Both the position numbers and the translations under genes were made by a program. Under the pieces are notes generated by a model. It worked only from the letters and a program-made list of their open reading frames with translations. It made no database searches and had not been told where the DNA came from. Shown one piece after another: positions 9,074 to 15,634 of a DNA stretch of 64,000 bases. The stretch comes from Stackebrandtia nassauensis DSM 44728. Lineage in GTDB: Bacteria > Actinomycetota > Actinomycetes > Mycobacteriales > Micromonosporaceae. How positions within the stretch are numbered: the first letter of the stretch is position 1; the number at the start of each line of letters is the position of its first letter. The DNA is taken from positions 4,898,001 through 4,962,000 of the forward strand of contig NC_013947.1 of NCBI RefSeq assembly GCF_000024545.1. The letters are read 5' to 3'.

Positions 9074-9109
9074 CGACTCACCTCCTTCATTCCGTTTGGG
9101 GTTCGTCAA

Positions 9110-9139
9110 TACTTGGCGCGAACCGTCGAAAGCGTGACA
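9110..9139 (-). promoter_or_regulatory. Candidate ECF promoter for sigma module 1
   Basis: On the minus strand the 30-base interval starts TGTCACGCTTT and ends CCAAGTA. The equivalent interval upstream of copy 2 (10504-10533) starts TGTAACGCTTT and ends CGAAGTA, with exactly the same length and distance to the start codon while the middle differs. This is the pattern of a conserved -35/-10 pair and predicts a leader of about 30 bases. Inference only. Confidence 0.45.
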
Positions 9140-9157
9140 TGCCCGGGCACGAAGAAA

Positions 9158-9192
9158 TCGCCGCGAACCCCTGAACTGGGGGTTCGCGGCGA
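9158..9192. terminator. Stem-loop terminator behind sigma module 2
   Basis: Perfect arms TCGCCGCGAACCCC (9158-9171) and GGGGTTCGCGGCGA (9179-9192) around a 7-base loop. It lies between the module-2 membrane-protein stop (9269) and the module-1 promoter, so it should insulate the two copies. Near-identical to the stem-loop at 7663-7703. Confidence 0.75.
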
Positions 9193-9268
9193 CAGTTTCG
9201 TCTCACCTGTGAGATCGAGCTACGGAATGTGGAGTTCCGGAATCGAGGACCTGGTCCCGGTTCTGGCC

Positions 9269-9892
9269 CTACTCGTCGTCCTTGACCGGGTCACACTCAC
9301 CGACCTCGCCCTTGGCGGCCTCCAGACCCGTGACCATCACGTTTTCGGCGTCCTTGTCGAAGGCGCCCTCGGAGATCTCGACCACCAGGGTGATGTCGCC
9401 GTCGAGCGAGTAGTTGTCAGGGTTGACCTCGAAGGCGGCGAAGGGCTCCCCCTCGTCGGTCTCCCCCAGCTCTATCGCCTCACCCTCGCCGTTGTCGTCC
9501 ACGACGGCGGGTTCATAGCGTTCCCAGTCGCAGACGTACCCGATCGGCGGGAAGTCCACTTTCGCCTTGATGCCGTGTTCGGCGAGCGCCTCTTCGAGGC
9601 CCGCGGCGTCATCGGGGCTGTTCACCTGAACACGGACGTTGCCGCCCTTGGTGTCCTCGACCGCGTAGGCGGGGCTGGCGGTCAGCGCGGGAAGCGCGAC
9701 GACCGCGCCGACGCCCAGGGCGACAGCGCCGACGGCTCCGGCGAACGAGAACTTGGCGGCACGGCCGAAGCGCGGGGTCTTCGCCGGGGTTTCCTCGATG
9801 GTGGTCATGGTCTGATTCCTTTCACTGACATACGTCTTCAGTTCGCTGAGCAGTCGGTCCTCGTAGCCGCGAGGCCGTTTCGGGTTCTGCAT
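9269..9892 (-). CDS. Single-pass membrane protein paired with ECF sigma factor, copy 2 (putative anti-sigma)
   Basis: 207 residues, paralogous to the 7758-8498 product. Shared features are the cytosolic PRGYEDRLLSELKTYVSERN, a TPAKTPRFGRA segment, the same membrane helix (GAVVALPALTASPAYAV), an extracytoplasmic domain with NPDNYSLDGDITLVVEIS, and a conserved cysteine pair (YVCDW, GECDP). It lacks the long acidic tail of copy 1. ATG 9892 has GGAGG seven bases upstream, 14 bases after the sigma stop. An internal ATG at 9808 also has a ribosome-like AAAGGAA. Function as anti-sigma or sensor is inferred from context. Confidence 0.7.
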   Translation of the reverse strand: MQNPKRPRGYEDRLLSELKTYVSERNQTMTTIEETPAKTPRFGRAAKFSFAGAVGAVALGVGAVVALPALTASPAYAVEDTKGGNVRVQVNSPDDAAGLEEALAEHGIKAKVDFPPIGYVCDWERYEPAVVDDNGEGEAIELGETDEGEPFAAFEVNPDNYSLDGDITLVVEISEGAFDKDAENVMVTGLEAAKGEVGECDPVKDDE

Positions 9893-9906
9893 CGCAGTGC
9901 CTCCTT

Positions 9907-10467
9907 CTATGCGGCGACAATCGCCGGTACCCGTGGGTCCAGGTGGTCCCGCATGGTCTTACGAGCTCGGTGCAGGCGCACGCGTGCCGTCGTCGGCCGG
10001 ATCCGCAGTGCCGCGGCCGCGTCCCGGACGGACAACCCGTCCAGCGCGACCAGCTCCAGGACGGCCCGCTCCGCCTCCGACAGCCGGTCCATCGCCTCAT
10101 ACAGGCGACGCGACTGCGCTTCGGCGTCGATACGGTCGTCCAGTGCGGACAGATCGTCCGGTTCGACGAGCGCCCGGCCCGAGATCCGCTGGTTGGCGGT
10201 CATGGCCCGCACCAGGCGCCGACGCTCGTCGGCGACCACGTTGCGCGCGATGCCGTACAGCCAGCCCGCGGGGGTTCCCTTGCCGGGGCGGTACTTGTGG
10301 GCCGAGTCGATGGCCGCGAGGAACACTTCGGCGGTCAGGTCGGCCACCAGGTGCGAGTCATCGACACGACGTGCGATGAAGCCCTGAATGGACCCGACAT
10401 GCTCGCGGTAGAACTCCTCAAGGGCGTCGGGGTCGCTTCCTATGCGTGACACCGTCACCGAGGTCAT
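9907..10467 (-). CDS. ECF-type RNA polymerase sigma factor, copy 2
   Basis: 186 residues with region 2 (FYREHVGSIQGFIARRV, GWLYGIARNVVADERRR) and region 4 (LSEAERAVLELVALDGLSV, RPTTARVRLHRARKTMR). ATG 10467 follows AAGGAGGTGA at the same spacing as in copy 1; a GTG at 10500 is an in-frame but less likely start. The first gene of the upstream module, it lies behind a strong terminator of the ehu operon and so should have its own promoter (10504-10533). Divergence from copy 1 is mostly conservative, consistent with an old tandem duplication with both copies under selection. Confidence 0.9.
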   Translation of the reverse strand: MTSVTVSRIGSDPDALEEFYREHVGSIQGFIARRVDDSHLVADLTAEVFLAAIDSAHKYRPGKGTPAGWLYGIARNVVADERRRLVRAMTANQRISGRALVEPDDLSALDDRIDAEAQSRRLYEAMDRLSEAERAVLELVALDGLSVRDAAAALRIRPTTARVRLHRARKTMRDHLDPRVPAIVAA

Positions 10468-10503
10468 CGGCTCACCTCCTTCATTCCGTTTGGGGTTCAC
10501 AAG

Positions 10504-10533
10504 TACTTCGTCCGGGGACCGAAAAGCGTTACA
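10504..10533 (-). promoter_or_regulatory. Candidate ECF promoter for sigma module 2
   Basis: The minus strand reads TGTAACGCTTT at the upstream edge and CGAAGTA at the downstream edge, with the same 30-base length as the element at 9110-9139. The distance to ATG 10467 is also conserved. The ends are conserved while the middle is not, as expected for -35 and -10 contacts of a shared sigma factor. Confidence 0.45.
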
Positions 10534-10534
10534 G

Positions 10535-10576
10535 ACGAAGACGCGGCCCTGGTGACAACCAGGGCCGCGTCTTCGT
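10535..10576. terminator. Strong terminator behind ehuA
   Basis: Nineteen-base perfect arms (ACGAAGACGCGGCCCTGGT at 10535-10553, complement at 10558-10576) around a 4-base loop. It lies just after the ehuA stop and before the sigma module-2 promoter, separating the two minus-strand transcription units. Confidence 0.85.
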
Positions 10577-10591
10577 TCGACGTGTCAGTGT

Positions 10592-11407
10592 CTATCCGGG
10601 TTTGGACTCACCCAGGACCGCCTTGAGGAAGGCCCGGGTGCGCTCGTGCTCGGGGTCGCCCATGACCTGGGACGGCGGACCGTCCTCCACGATGACTCCC
10701 TGGTCGAACATCATGACCCGGTGCGAGACGTCGCGGGCGAAGCCCATCTCGTGGGTCACGATGAGCATCGTGATGTCGGTCGTGGTGGCGATGTCCTTCA
10801 ACAGGTCGAGGACGTCGGCGACCAGTTCGGGGTCCAGCGCCGAGGTGACCTCGTCCAGCAGCAGGATGTCGGGGTTCATCGCCAGCGACCGGGCGATGGC
10901 GACGCGCTGCTGCTGCCCGCCGGACAGCTGCGACGGGTAGTTGTCGGCCTTGTCGGCCAGACCGACCAGGTCCAGCAGTTCCTTGGCCTTGGCGACCGCC
11001 TCGTCCTTGGACTTGCCGAGCGTGTGCACCGGCGCCTCGGTGATGTTGCGCAGCACCTTCATGTTGGGGAACAGGTTGAACTGCTGGAACACCATGCCGA
11101 TCTTCTTGCGGACTTCCCGCAGGTGCGATTCGTTGGCGGTGACGAGTTTTTCGCCGCGCTTCATGTGCGAGAGCGGCTCACCCTCGACGTAGATCACGCC
11201 GTCGGTGATCTTCTCCAGCGTCATCAGCAACCGCAGGATGGTGGTCTTGCCCGAACCCGACGGCCCGATGAGCGTCACGCGCTCGCCCGGCTGCACGCTG
11301 AAGTTGAGTCCCTTGAGGACTTCCAGGTCGCCGAAACGCTTGACGACGTTTTCGAAGCGGACCGCGGGTGTGCCGTTCTTCGCGGCGGTTTCGTTACTGC
11401 TGTTCAA
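10592..11407 (-). CDS. ehuA: Ectoine/hydroxyectoine-type ABC transporter ATP-binding protein
   Basis: 271 residues of a polar-amino-acid-type ABC ATPase: Walker A GPSGSGKTT, Q-loop VFQQFNLFPNM, signature LSGGQQQR, Walker B ILLLDEVTSALD and switch His in VTHEM. It powers the permease pair encoded immediately upstream. TTG 11407 is taken as the start because GGAGAA precedes it at normal spacing and no other start fits the N-terminus; it overlaps the ehuD end by 14 bases. The ectoine assignment rests on resemblance of the whole operon to EhuABCD; a general polar amino acid transporter is the alternative. Confidence 0.8.
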   Translation of the reverse strand: MNSSNETAAKNGTPAVRFENVVKRFGDLEVLKGLNFSVQPGERVTLIGPSGSGKTTILRLLMTLEKITDGVIYVEGEPLSHMKRGEKLVTANESHLREVRKKIGMVFQQFNLFPNMKVLRNITEAPVHTLGKSKDEAVAKAKELLDLVGLADKADNYPSQLSGGQQQRVAIARSLAMNPDILLLDEVTSALDPELVADVLDLLKDIATTTDITMLIVTHEMGFARDVSHRVMMFDQGVIVEDGPPSQVMGDPEHERTRAFLKAVLGESKPG

Positions 11408-12122
11408 GGCGATTCTCCAATTTGCGCATAGCCACGGCGATCGGGTAACTCGCCGCCAGGAAGATCAGACCGGCGATGGTGTAACCCTCGACGGCACCGG
11501 CGAAGTTCGCCGCCTGAAATTCCTGCGTCTTGTAAATCATGTCCGCCAGACCGATCGCGATCAAGACGGGGACCTCTTTGAACATCGAGATGATGTAGTT
11601 GCCCAGCGCGGGAATCACCCGGCGCAGTGCCTGCGGCAGGATCACGTGCTGCCAGCCGTACCGCTTGGGCAGTGACAGCGCCGTGATGGCCTCCCACTGT
11701 CCCTTCGGGACACCGTCGATGCCCGCGCGGTACACCTCGGCGGTGTAGGTCGAGTAGTGGATGCCCAGCACGATGACGCCGACGAAGAACGGTCCGCCGA
11801 AGTCCAGCGGCCCGATCTCCCAGCCGCCGATGCTGAACGTCGGCACGGTGAAGATGGTGTCGCTGACCCCGATGGCCAGCGCGATACCGAACCAGGCGAA
11901 GAACAGCTGCACCAGTAGTGGCGTGTTCCGGATGAACTCCATGACGCCGAACAACGGGGCCGACAGCCAGCGCGGGCCCGACCGCAGCGCGATCGCGACG
12001 ATCAGTCCCAGCACCAGGCAGATGATCGAGGCCAGGATGGTGACCGCGAGGATGATGATGAACCCTTCGAGCAGCGGGTCCCACAGTTGTGCGGCGAGTG
12101 CGCCGTCCCAGAAGTCATCCAT
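11394..12122 (-). CDS. ehuD: Ectoine/hydroxyectoine-type ABC transporter permease EhuD
   Basis: 242 residues of the HisM/GlnP permease family with about five membrane helices and the cytoplasmic loop HVILPQALRRVIPALGNY that couples to the ATPase. Start ATG 12122 overlaps the ehuC stop by one base, and the 3-prime end overlaps ehuA, so the operon is tightly coupled. It forms the membrane channel with EhuC. Confidence 0.8.
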   Translation of the reverse strand: MDDFWDGALAAQLWDPLLEGFIIILAVTILASIICLVLGLIVAIALRSGPRWLSAPLFGVMEFIRNTPLLVQLFFAWFGIALAIGVSDTIFTVPTFSIGGWEIGPLDFGGPFFVGVIVLGIHYSTYTAEVYRAGIDGVPKGQWEAITALSLPKRYGWQHVILPQALRRVIPALGNYIISMFKEVPVLIAIGLADMIYKTQEFQAANFAGAVEGYTIAGLIFLAASYPIAVAMRKLENRLEQQ

Positions 12123-12862
12123 CAGACGACACCTCCGGCTTCCTTGGCCTTAACAGGCGTGCGGGCGAAAATGGACTGCTTCTCCGGCGGAGCCTGGCCG
12201 ATGCTGGCCTTGGCACGCCGCTCCAGGTACCGCATTCCGGCCGCGATCAGGAACGACATGATGAAGTAGATGACCAGCAGCGCCGCGAAGATCACGATCG
12301 CGCCCTCGGCCGAAGCCTTGGTGCGCAACTGTTGTGCCGCCAACGTCAAATCGACCAGGCCGATCAGTGACACCAGCGCGCTCCCCTTCAGGACCTGGAT
12401 GGCCAGGTTGGAGAACGGCGGCACCATGCCGACCCACGCCTGCGGGATGATCACCAGCGACAGCTTCTGCCAGAACGTGAAGTTCAGCGCCACGCAGGCT
12501 TCCCACTGTGCCTTCGGCACCGCGTTGATGGCGCCGCGCACGATCTCGGAGCCGTAGGCGCCGTAGTTGAGCGCCAGCACCACGATGCCCACCGCGATGA
12601 CCGAGTCGAACTTCACCTTGAACATGATCGGCATGGCGAAGACGAACCAGAACAGCTGCACCACAAGAGACGTTCCACGGAAGAACTCGATGATGGTGCG
12701 GGCGACACCGCGGGTGGCGATGTTCTTGGACCCGGCCATGAGGCCGAGGATGAACGAGATGACCAGAGTGCCCAGGCAACCGAGAACGGTAACCAGGACG
12801 GTGATCCACAGTCCCTCCAACAGCTGGTCCCAGCTGTTCTGCAAGATTTTGAGAGTCTCCAT
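12122..12862 (-). CDS. ehuC: Ectoine/hydroxyectoine-type ABC transporter permease EhuC
   Basis: 246 residues, second permease of the His/Glu/Gln type. It has an N-terminal periplasm-facing region, five predicted helices, an EFFRGTSLVVQLFW motif and coupling loop KLSLVIIPQAWVGMVPPFSN. ATG 12862 follows GGGAGGG at about eight bases. The C-terminus is a basic tail (ERRAKASIGQAPPEKQS). It lies 14 bases after the binding-protein gene. Confidence 0.8.
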   Translation of the reverse strand: METLKILQNSWDQLLEGLWITVLVTVLGCLGTLVISFILGLMAGSKNIATRGVARTIIEFFRGTSLVVQLFWFVFAMPIMFKVKFDSVIAVGIVVLALNYGAYGSEIVRGAINAVPKAQWEACVALNFTFWQKLSLVIIPQAWVGMVPPFSNLAIQVLKGSALVSLIGLVDLTLAAQQLRTKASAEGAIVIFAALLVIYFIMSFLIAAGMRYLERRAKASIGQAPPEKQSIFARTPVKAKEAGGVV

Positions 12863-12876
12863 CGGTCACACCCTCC

Positions 12877-13791
12877 CTAAACCTTGCACAGTTCGGCGGT
12901 GGTGTACTTCGGATTCTTGGGATCCGGGTACTCGTACTTGGTGAAACCGAACTCACCGGTGATCTTGAGCCACGAGTCCACCGAGGTCTTGATCTTGGCC
13001 AGCTCCTCGTTGACGGCGTCGCGGAAGTTGGTGTCGTCGTCGCGGAACACCGCTCCCCCGGCACCGGCGATCTGTTCCTCGCCGTTCTCGTCCTTGGGCC
13101 CGAACGGCGGCTTGACGGTCTCGAAGGCTCCGTTGCTGGTGTCGGCCATGTAGTTCATGGCCGGGGAGGTCAGCGCGATCGCCGCGATCTGATCGGCGTG
13201 CAGGGCACTCTTCAGGTCGTTGTTGTTCGGCAACTGCTTCATGTTCTTCTTGGGCACTCCGGCGGCCTCGGCCAGCGCCAGCTCGGCACCGGCGGTCACC
13301 AGCCCCACCCGGTTGTCCCCCTTCTTGAAGGAACCGAAGTCCTTCAGGTTGTGGGGGTTTCCCTTCTTCACCAGCAACGCGGTCTTGCAGATGTAGTCCG
13401 GTTCGGAGAAGATCGCCCGCTCGCAGCGCAGCTTGTTGATGAACATCCCTGCCGAGATCAGGTCGTAGTCGTCGGCCCGCAGCCCCGGAATCAGGGAATT
13501 CCAGTCCACAATCTTGGTTTCGATCTGGCCGTCCTCGGCGCCAAGTTTCTTAAGAATATGAGTGTAAATAGCCACCGATTCGCCGATGACTTTCCCGTTG
13601 TCGTCTTTATACGCGAACGGGGGCTCATTGGACATTCCGAGTGTTATCGGATCGCCCGCCTCAATTTTCTTGATTGAATCTCCACCGACTAGCGAACAGC
13701 CGGTCAACAACCCGGGTGCCAGGGCCAGACCGCCGGCCAGCAAGCCGCCACGGAAGAGATCGCGCCGAGACCAGCGCGGTTGCGCTGTCAC
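12877..13791 (-). CDS. ehuB: Ectoine/hydroxyectoine-type substrate-binding lipoprotein EhuB
   Basis: 304 residues. The N-terminus has a twin-arginine motif (SRRDLFRGG) followed by a hydrophobic stretch and lipobox LLTGC, suggesting Tat-exported, lipid-anchored binding protein. The mature part is an SBP_bac_3 domain with LGMSNEPPFAYKDDNGKVIG, a LISAGMFINKLRCERAIFSE segment and FSEPDYICKTALLVKKGNP, which resembles EhuB. GTG 13791 follows AAGGA. It is the promoter-proximal gene of the ehuBCDA operon. The substrate could be ectoine, hydroxyectoine or an amino acid; no ectoine catabolic genes are visible nearby. Confidence 0.78.
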   Translation of the reverse strand: MTAQPRWSRRDLFRGGLLAGGLALAPGLLTGCSLVGGDSIKKIEAGDPITLGMSNEPPFAYKDDNGKVIGESVAIYTHILKKLGAEDGQIETKIVDWNSLIPGLRADDYDLISAGMFINKLRCERAIFSEPDYICKTALLVKKGNPHNLKDFGSFKKGDNRVGLVTAGAELALAEAAGVPKKNMKQLPNNNDLKSALHADQIAAIALTSPAMNYMADTSNGAFETVKPPFGPKDENGEEQIAGAGGAVFRDDDTNFRDAVNEELAKIKTSVDSWLKITGEFGFTKYEYPDPKNPKYTTAELCKV

Positions 13792-13816
13792 GTCAGTAAT
13801 CCTTTCGGTTGTGGTT

Positions 13817-13858
13817 GCTCATATGGGCTTTGGGGTGTAACCGGGCTCATATGGGCTT
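13817..13858. repeat. Two direct repeats upstream of ehuB
   Basis: The 14-base word GCTCATATGGGCTT occurs at 13817-13830 and again at 13845-13858, 28 bases apart, immediately upstream of the ehuB ribosome site. Position and spacing suggest binding sites of a transcription factor; the protein is unknown. Confidence 0.45.
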
Positions 13859-13890
13859 CGTAACCGACGATGTTAACGGATATCGTAGGT

Positions 13891-13900
13891 TTGTCGACAA
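13891..13900. promoter_or_regulatory. Palindrome, possible FCD/GntR operator
   Basis: TTGTCGACAA is a perfect 10-base palindrome in the 259-base divergent region between ehuB and the GntR/FCD gene. It resembles the TNGT-N-ACNA operators of FadR-type regulators. A short palindrome alone is weak evidence. Confidence 0.3.
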
Positions 13901-14050
13901 TCGGATTATTGACGTTCCATAACAATACTTCGGGTAATCAGGCCCTCGCCGGACTGTCGGTGTCAGCAGGCGTGTCGTCCGGTAGTTTCAATACGCCGGT
14001 TCGAAGCGCGGGTGGTGGTACCCGCACGTGGTTATAGGAGGTCAAGCCCA

Positions 14051-14839
14051 GTGGCTCAGCGCACGGCACCCCGCAACACCCCCTCCCCGGGTGCCAGGCT
14101 GGAACCGGTGTTCCGCGCCTCCACGGTCGACATGATCGCCGAACGCATCCGTGAGGCCATTCTCGACGGAACCCTGCCGCCGGGCGCTCCGCTCGGGGAG
14201 GCCGACATGGCGCACCAACTCGGAGTGAGCCGGGGGCCGCTGCGCGAGGGCATGCAGCGGTTGGCGCAGGAGGGGTTGCTGGGCACGGTTCGCCGTCGCG
14301 GGCTGGCCGTCGTCACCATGACCCCAGAGGACGTCTCCGATGTGTACCTGATGCGCGCGGCGGTGGAACGGGCCGCGGCCCGGCAGCTGCTGCGCTCGGA
14401 TCCCCGGCACATCAAGCAGACCGTCAAGCTGCTGACCACCGAGCAGCGCAAGATGAGCCGGGCGGCGCTGCGTGGTTCGGCCCGGCTGTTGAGCGACAGT
14501 TACCTGATCTTCCACCGCACCCTTGTGGACGCCGCCGGTTCGCAGCGACTGAGCCGCTCGATCCGGACGCTGCTGGTGGAGACCCGGCTGTGCACGTTCT
14601 CGATCCACGGGTCCTTCAAGGTGCGCGCGGGCCTGCCCGAGTCGCACGAGCAACTGGTGCAGGCGCTGGCCGAACGCGACGACCCGAAGGTGGCCGCGCT
14701 GCTGGAGACCCACATGCTCGAGGCGGTGGAGTGGCTGACCGCTCCGCCCAAGTCGGTCGAGGACCTCGAGACCTTCGCCGCGCCCACCCCCGACAGCCCG
14801 CAGCCGCTGGACCGGCTGGAACTGCCCGAGGGCATCTGA
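14051..14839 (+). CDS. GntR family regulator (FadR/FCD type)
   Basis: 262 residues. The winged helix (about 20-90) contains IREAILDGTLPPGAPLGEAD, LGVSRGPLREGMQRLAQEG and the RRRGLAVV wing, followed by a helical FCD effector domain. GTG 14051 is chosen because AGGAGGTC ends eight bases upstream; the longer start at 14012 would lie before that site. It is divergent from ehuB and so is the obvious candidate regulator of the ehu operon. GntR-type regulators control ectoine uptake genes in other bacteria, but the link here is inferred from position only. Confidence 0.85.
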   Translation: MAQRTAPRNTPSPGARLEPVFRASTVDMIAERIREAILDGTLPPGAPLGEADMAHQLGVSRGPLREGMQRLAQEGLLGTVRRRGLAVVTMTPEDVSDVYLMRAAVERAAARQLLRSDPRHIKQTVKLLTTEQRKMSRAALRGSARLLSDSYLIFHRTLVDAAGSQRLSRSIRTLLVETRLCTFSIHGSFKVRAGLPESHEQLVQALAERDDPKVAALLETHMLEAVEWLTAPPKSVEDLETFAAPTPDSPQPLDRLELPEGI

Positions 14840-14842
14840 CGG

Positions 14843-15505
14843 CTAGTTGGTCAGCCCGATCGCCGTCATGCGGTTGGAGTGGGCCTGCATGATGCGTTTG
14901 ATGAGCTCGCCGACCTTGGCCAGGTCGCCGGTGCCCTCGATGACGATCTCGGTGAGCGAGTCGTGCTCGGCGGCCACCCGTTGCGCCTGGCTGAGCGCCT
15001 CGCCGACCAGCCGCCGCGCCCACAGCGCGAGCTTGCCCGCCAGCTTCGGGTCGCGTCCCAGTGCCTCGTTGATCTCGCTGATCGCGAACTCGGCGTTGGC
15101 GTTGTTGTGCAGCACGTCCAGGACCAGATCCCGGTCCGTGGGAGGCAGCAACGCGGCCATCTCGCGGAAGAAGTCGTCGGCGATCGAATCTCCGACGTAC
15201 ACTTTGACGAGTCCCTCGAGCCAGTCTCGGGGGGCGGTCGAGTCGTGGAAGGCATCAATGACCTCCACAAACGGGGTCATTGCGGCTTCAGGATCACCGC
15301 CTAGCTCGGTGATTCTTGCCACGAGCCGCTGATAGTTGTTGATCTCGGCCGCGGCCATGGCCGACAATGAGGCACGACGTCGCAAGTCAGGCGCCAGTTT
15401 GGCGTCGGCGGCGATCCGGTCGAAGGCGACCAGCTCTCCATAGGCGAGCATGCCCAACAGGTCGATTATCGATGCGGTGGAAGGCTTCGTCGCTTGTGAA
15501 GACAT
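14843..15505 (-). CDS. Ferritin-like fold protein (MiaE-2 like)
   Basis: 220 residues, all-helical. Repeated ExxxxR/E-rich helices include ASIIDLLGMLAYGELVAFDR, AMAAAEINNYQRLVARI and RDWLEGLVKVYVGDSIADD, as in the ferritin-like family related to tRNA hydroxylase MiaE (M. tuberculosis Rv3210c type). Whether it binds a di-iron centre is not certain from the sequence. ATG 15505 starts the conserved part; upstream sequence in frame has no family similarity. It is divergent from the DEAD-box helicase gene, the same pairing as Rv3210c-Rv3211, and convergent with the GntR gene. Confidence 0.75.
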   Translation of the reverse strand: MSSQATKPSTASIIDLLGMLAYGELVAFDRIAADAKLAPDLRRRASLSAMAAAEINNYQRLVARITELGGDPEAAMTPFVEVIDAFHDSTAPRDWLEGLVKVYVGDSIADDFFREMAALLPPTDRDLVLDVLHNNANAEFAISEINEALGRDPKLAGKLALWARRLVGEALSQAQRVAAEHDSLTEIVIEGTGDLAKVGELIKRIMQAHSNRMTAIGLTN

Positions 15506-15634
15506 AAGCGGCAGGCTACCGGCAGTCGAAGCGTAACGACTCGGCGCGTACCATTGACCACCGTATACATTCCAGGCTCCGCCCCGGCGAAGCCGTGAAA
15601 CAGGGACAATACACTGCACAGCAATACCGACAGT

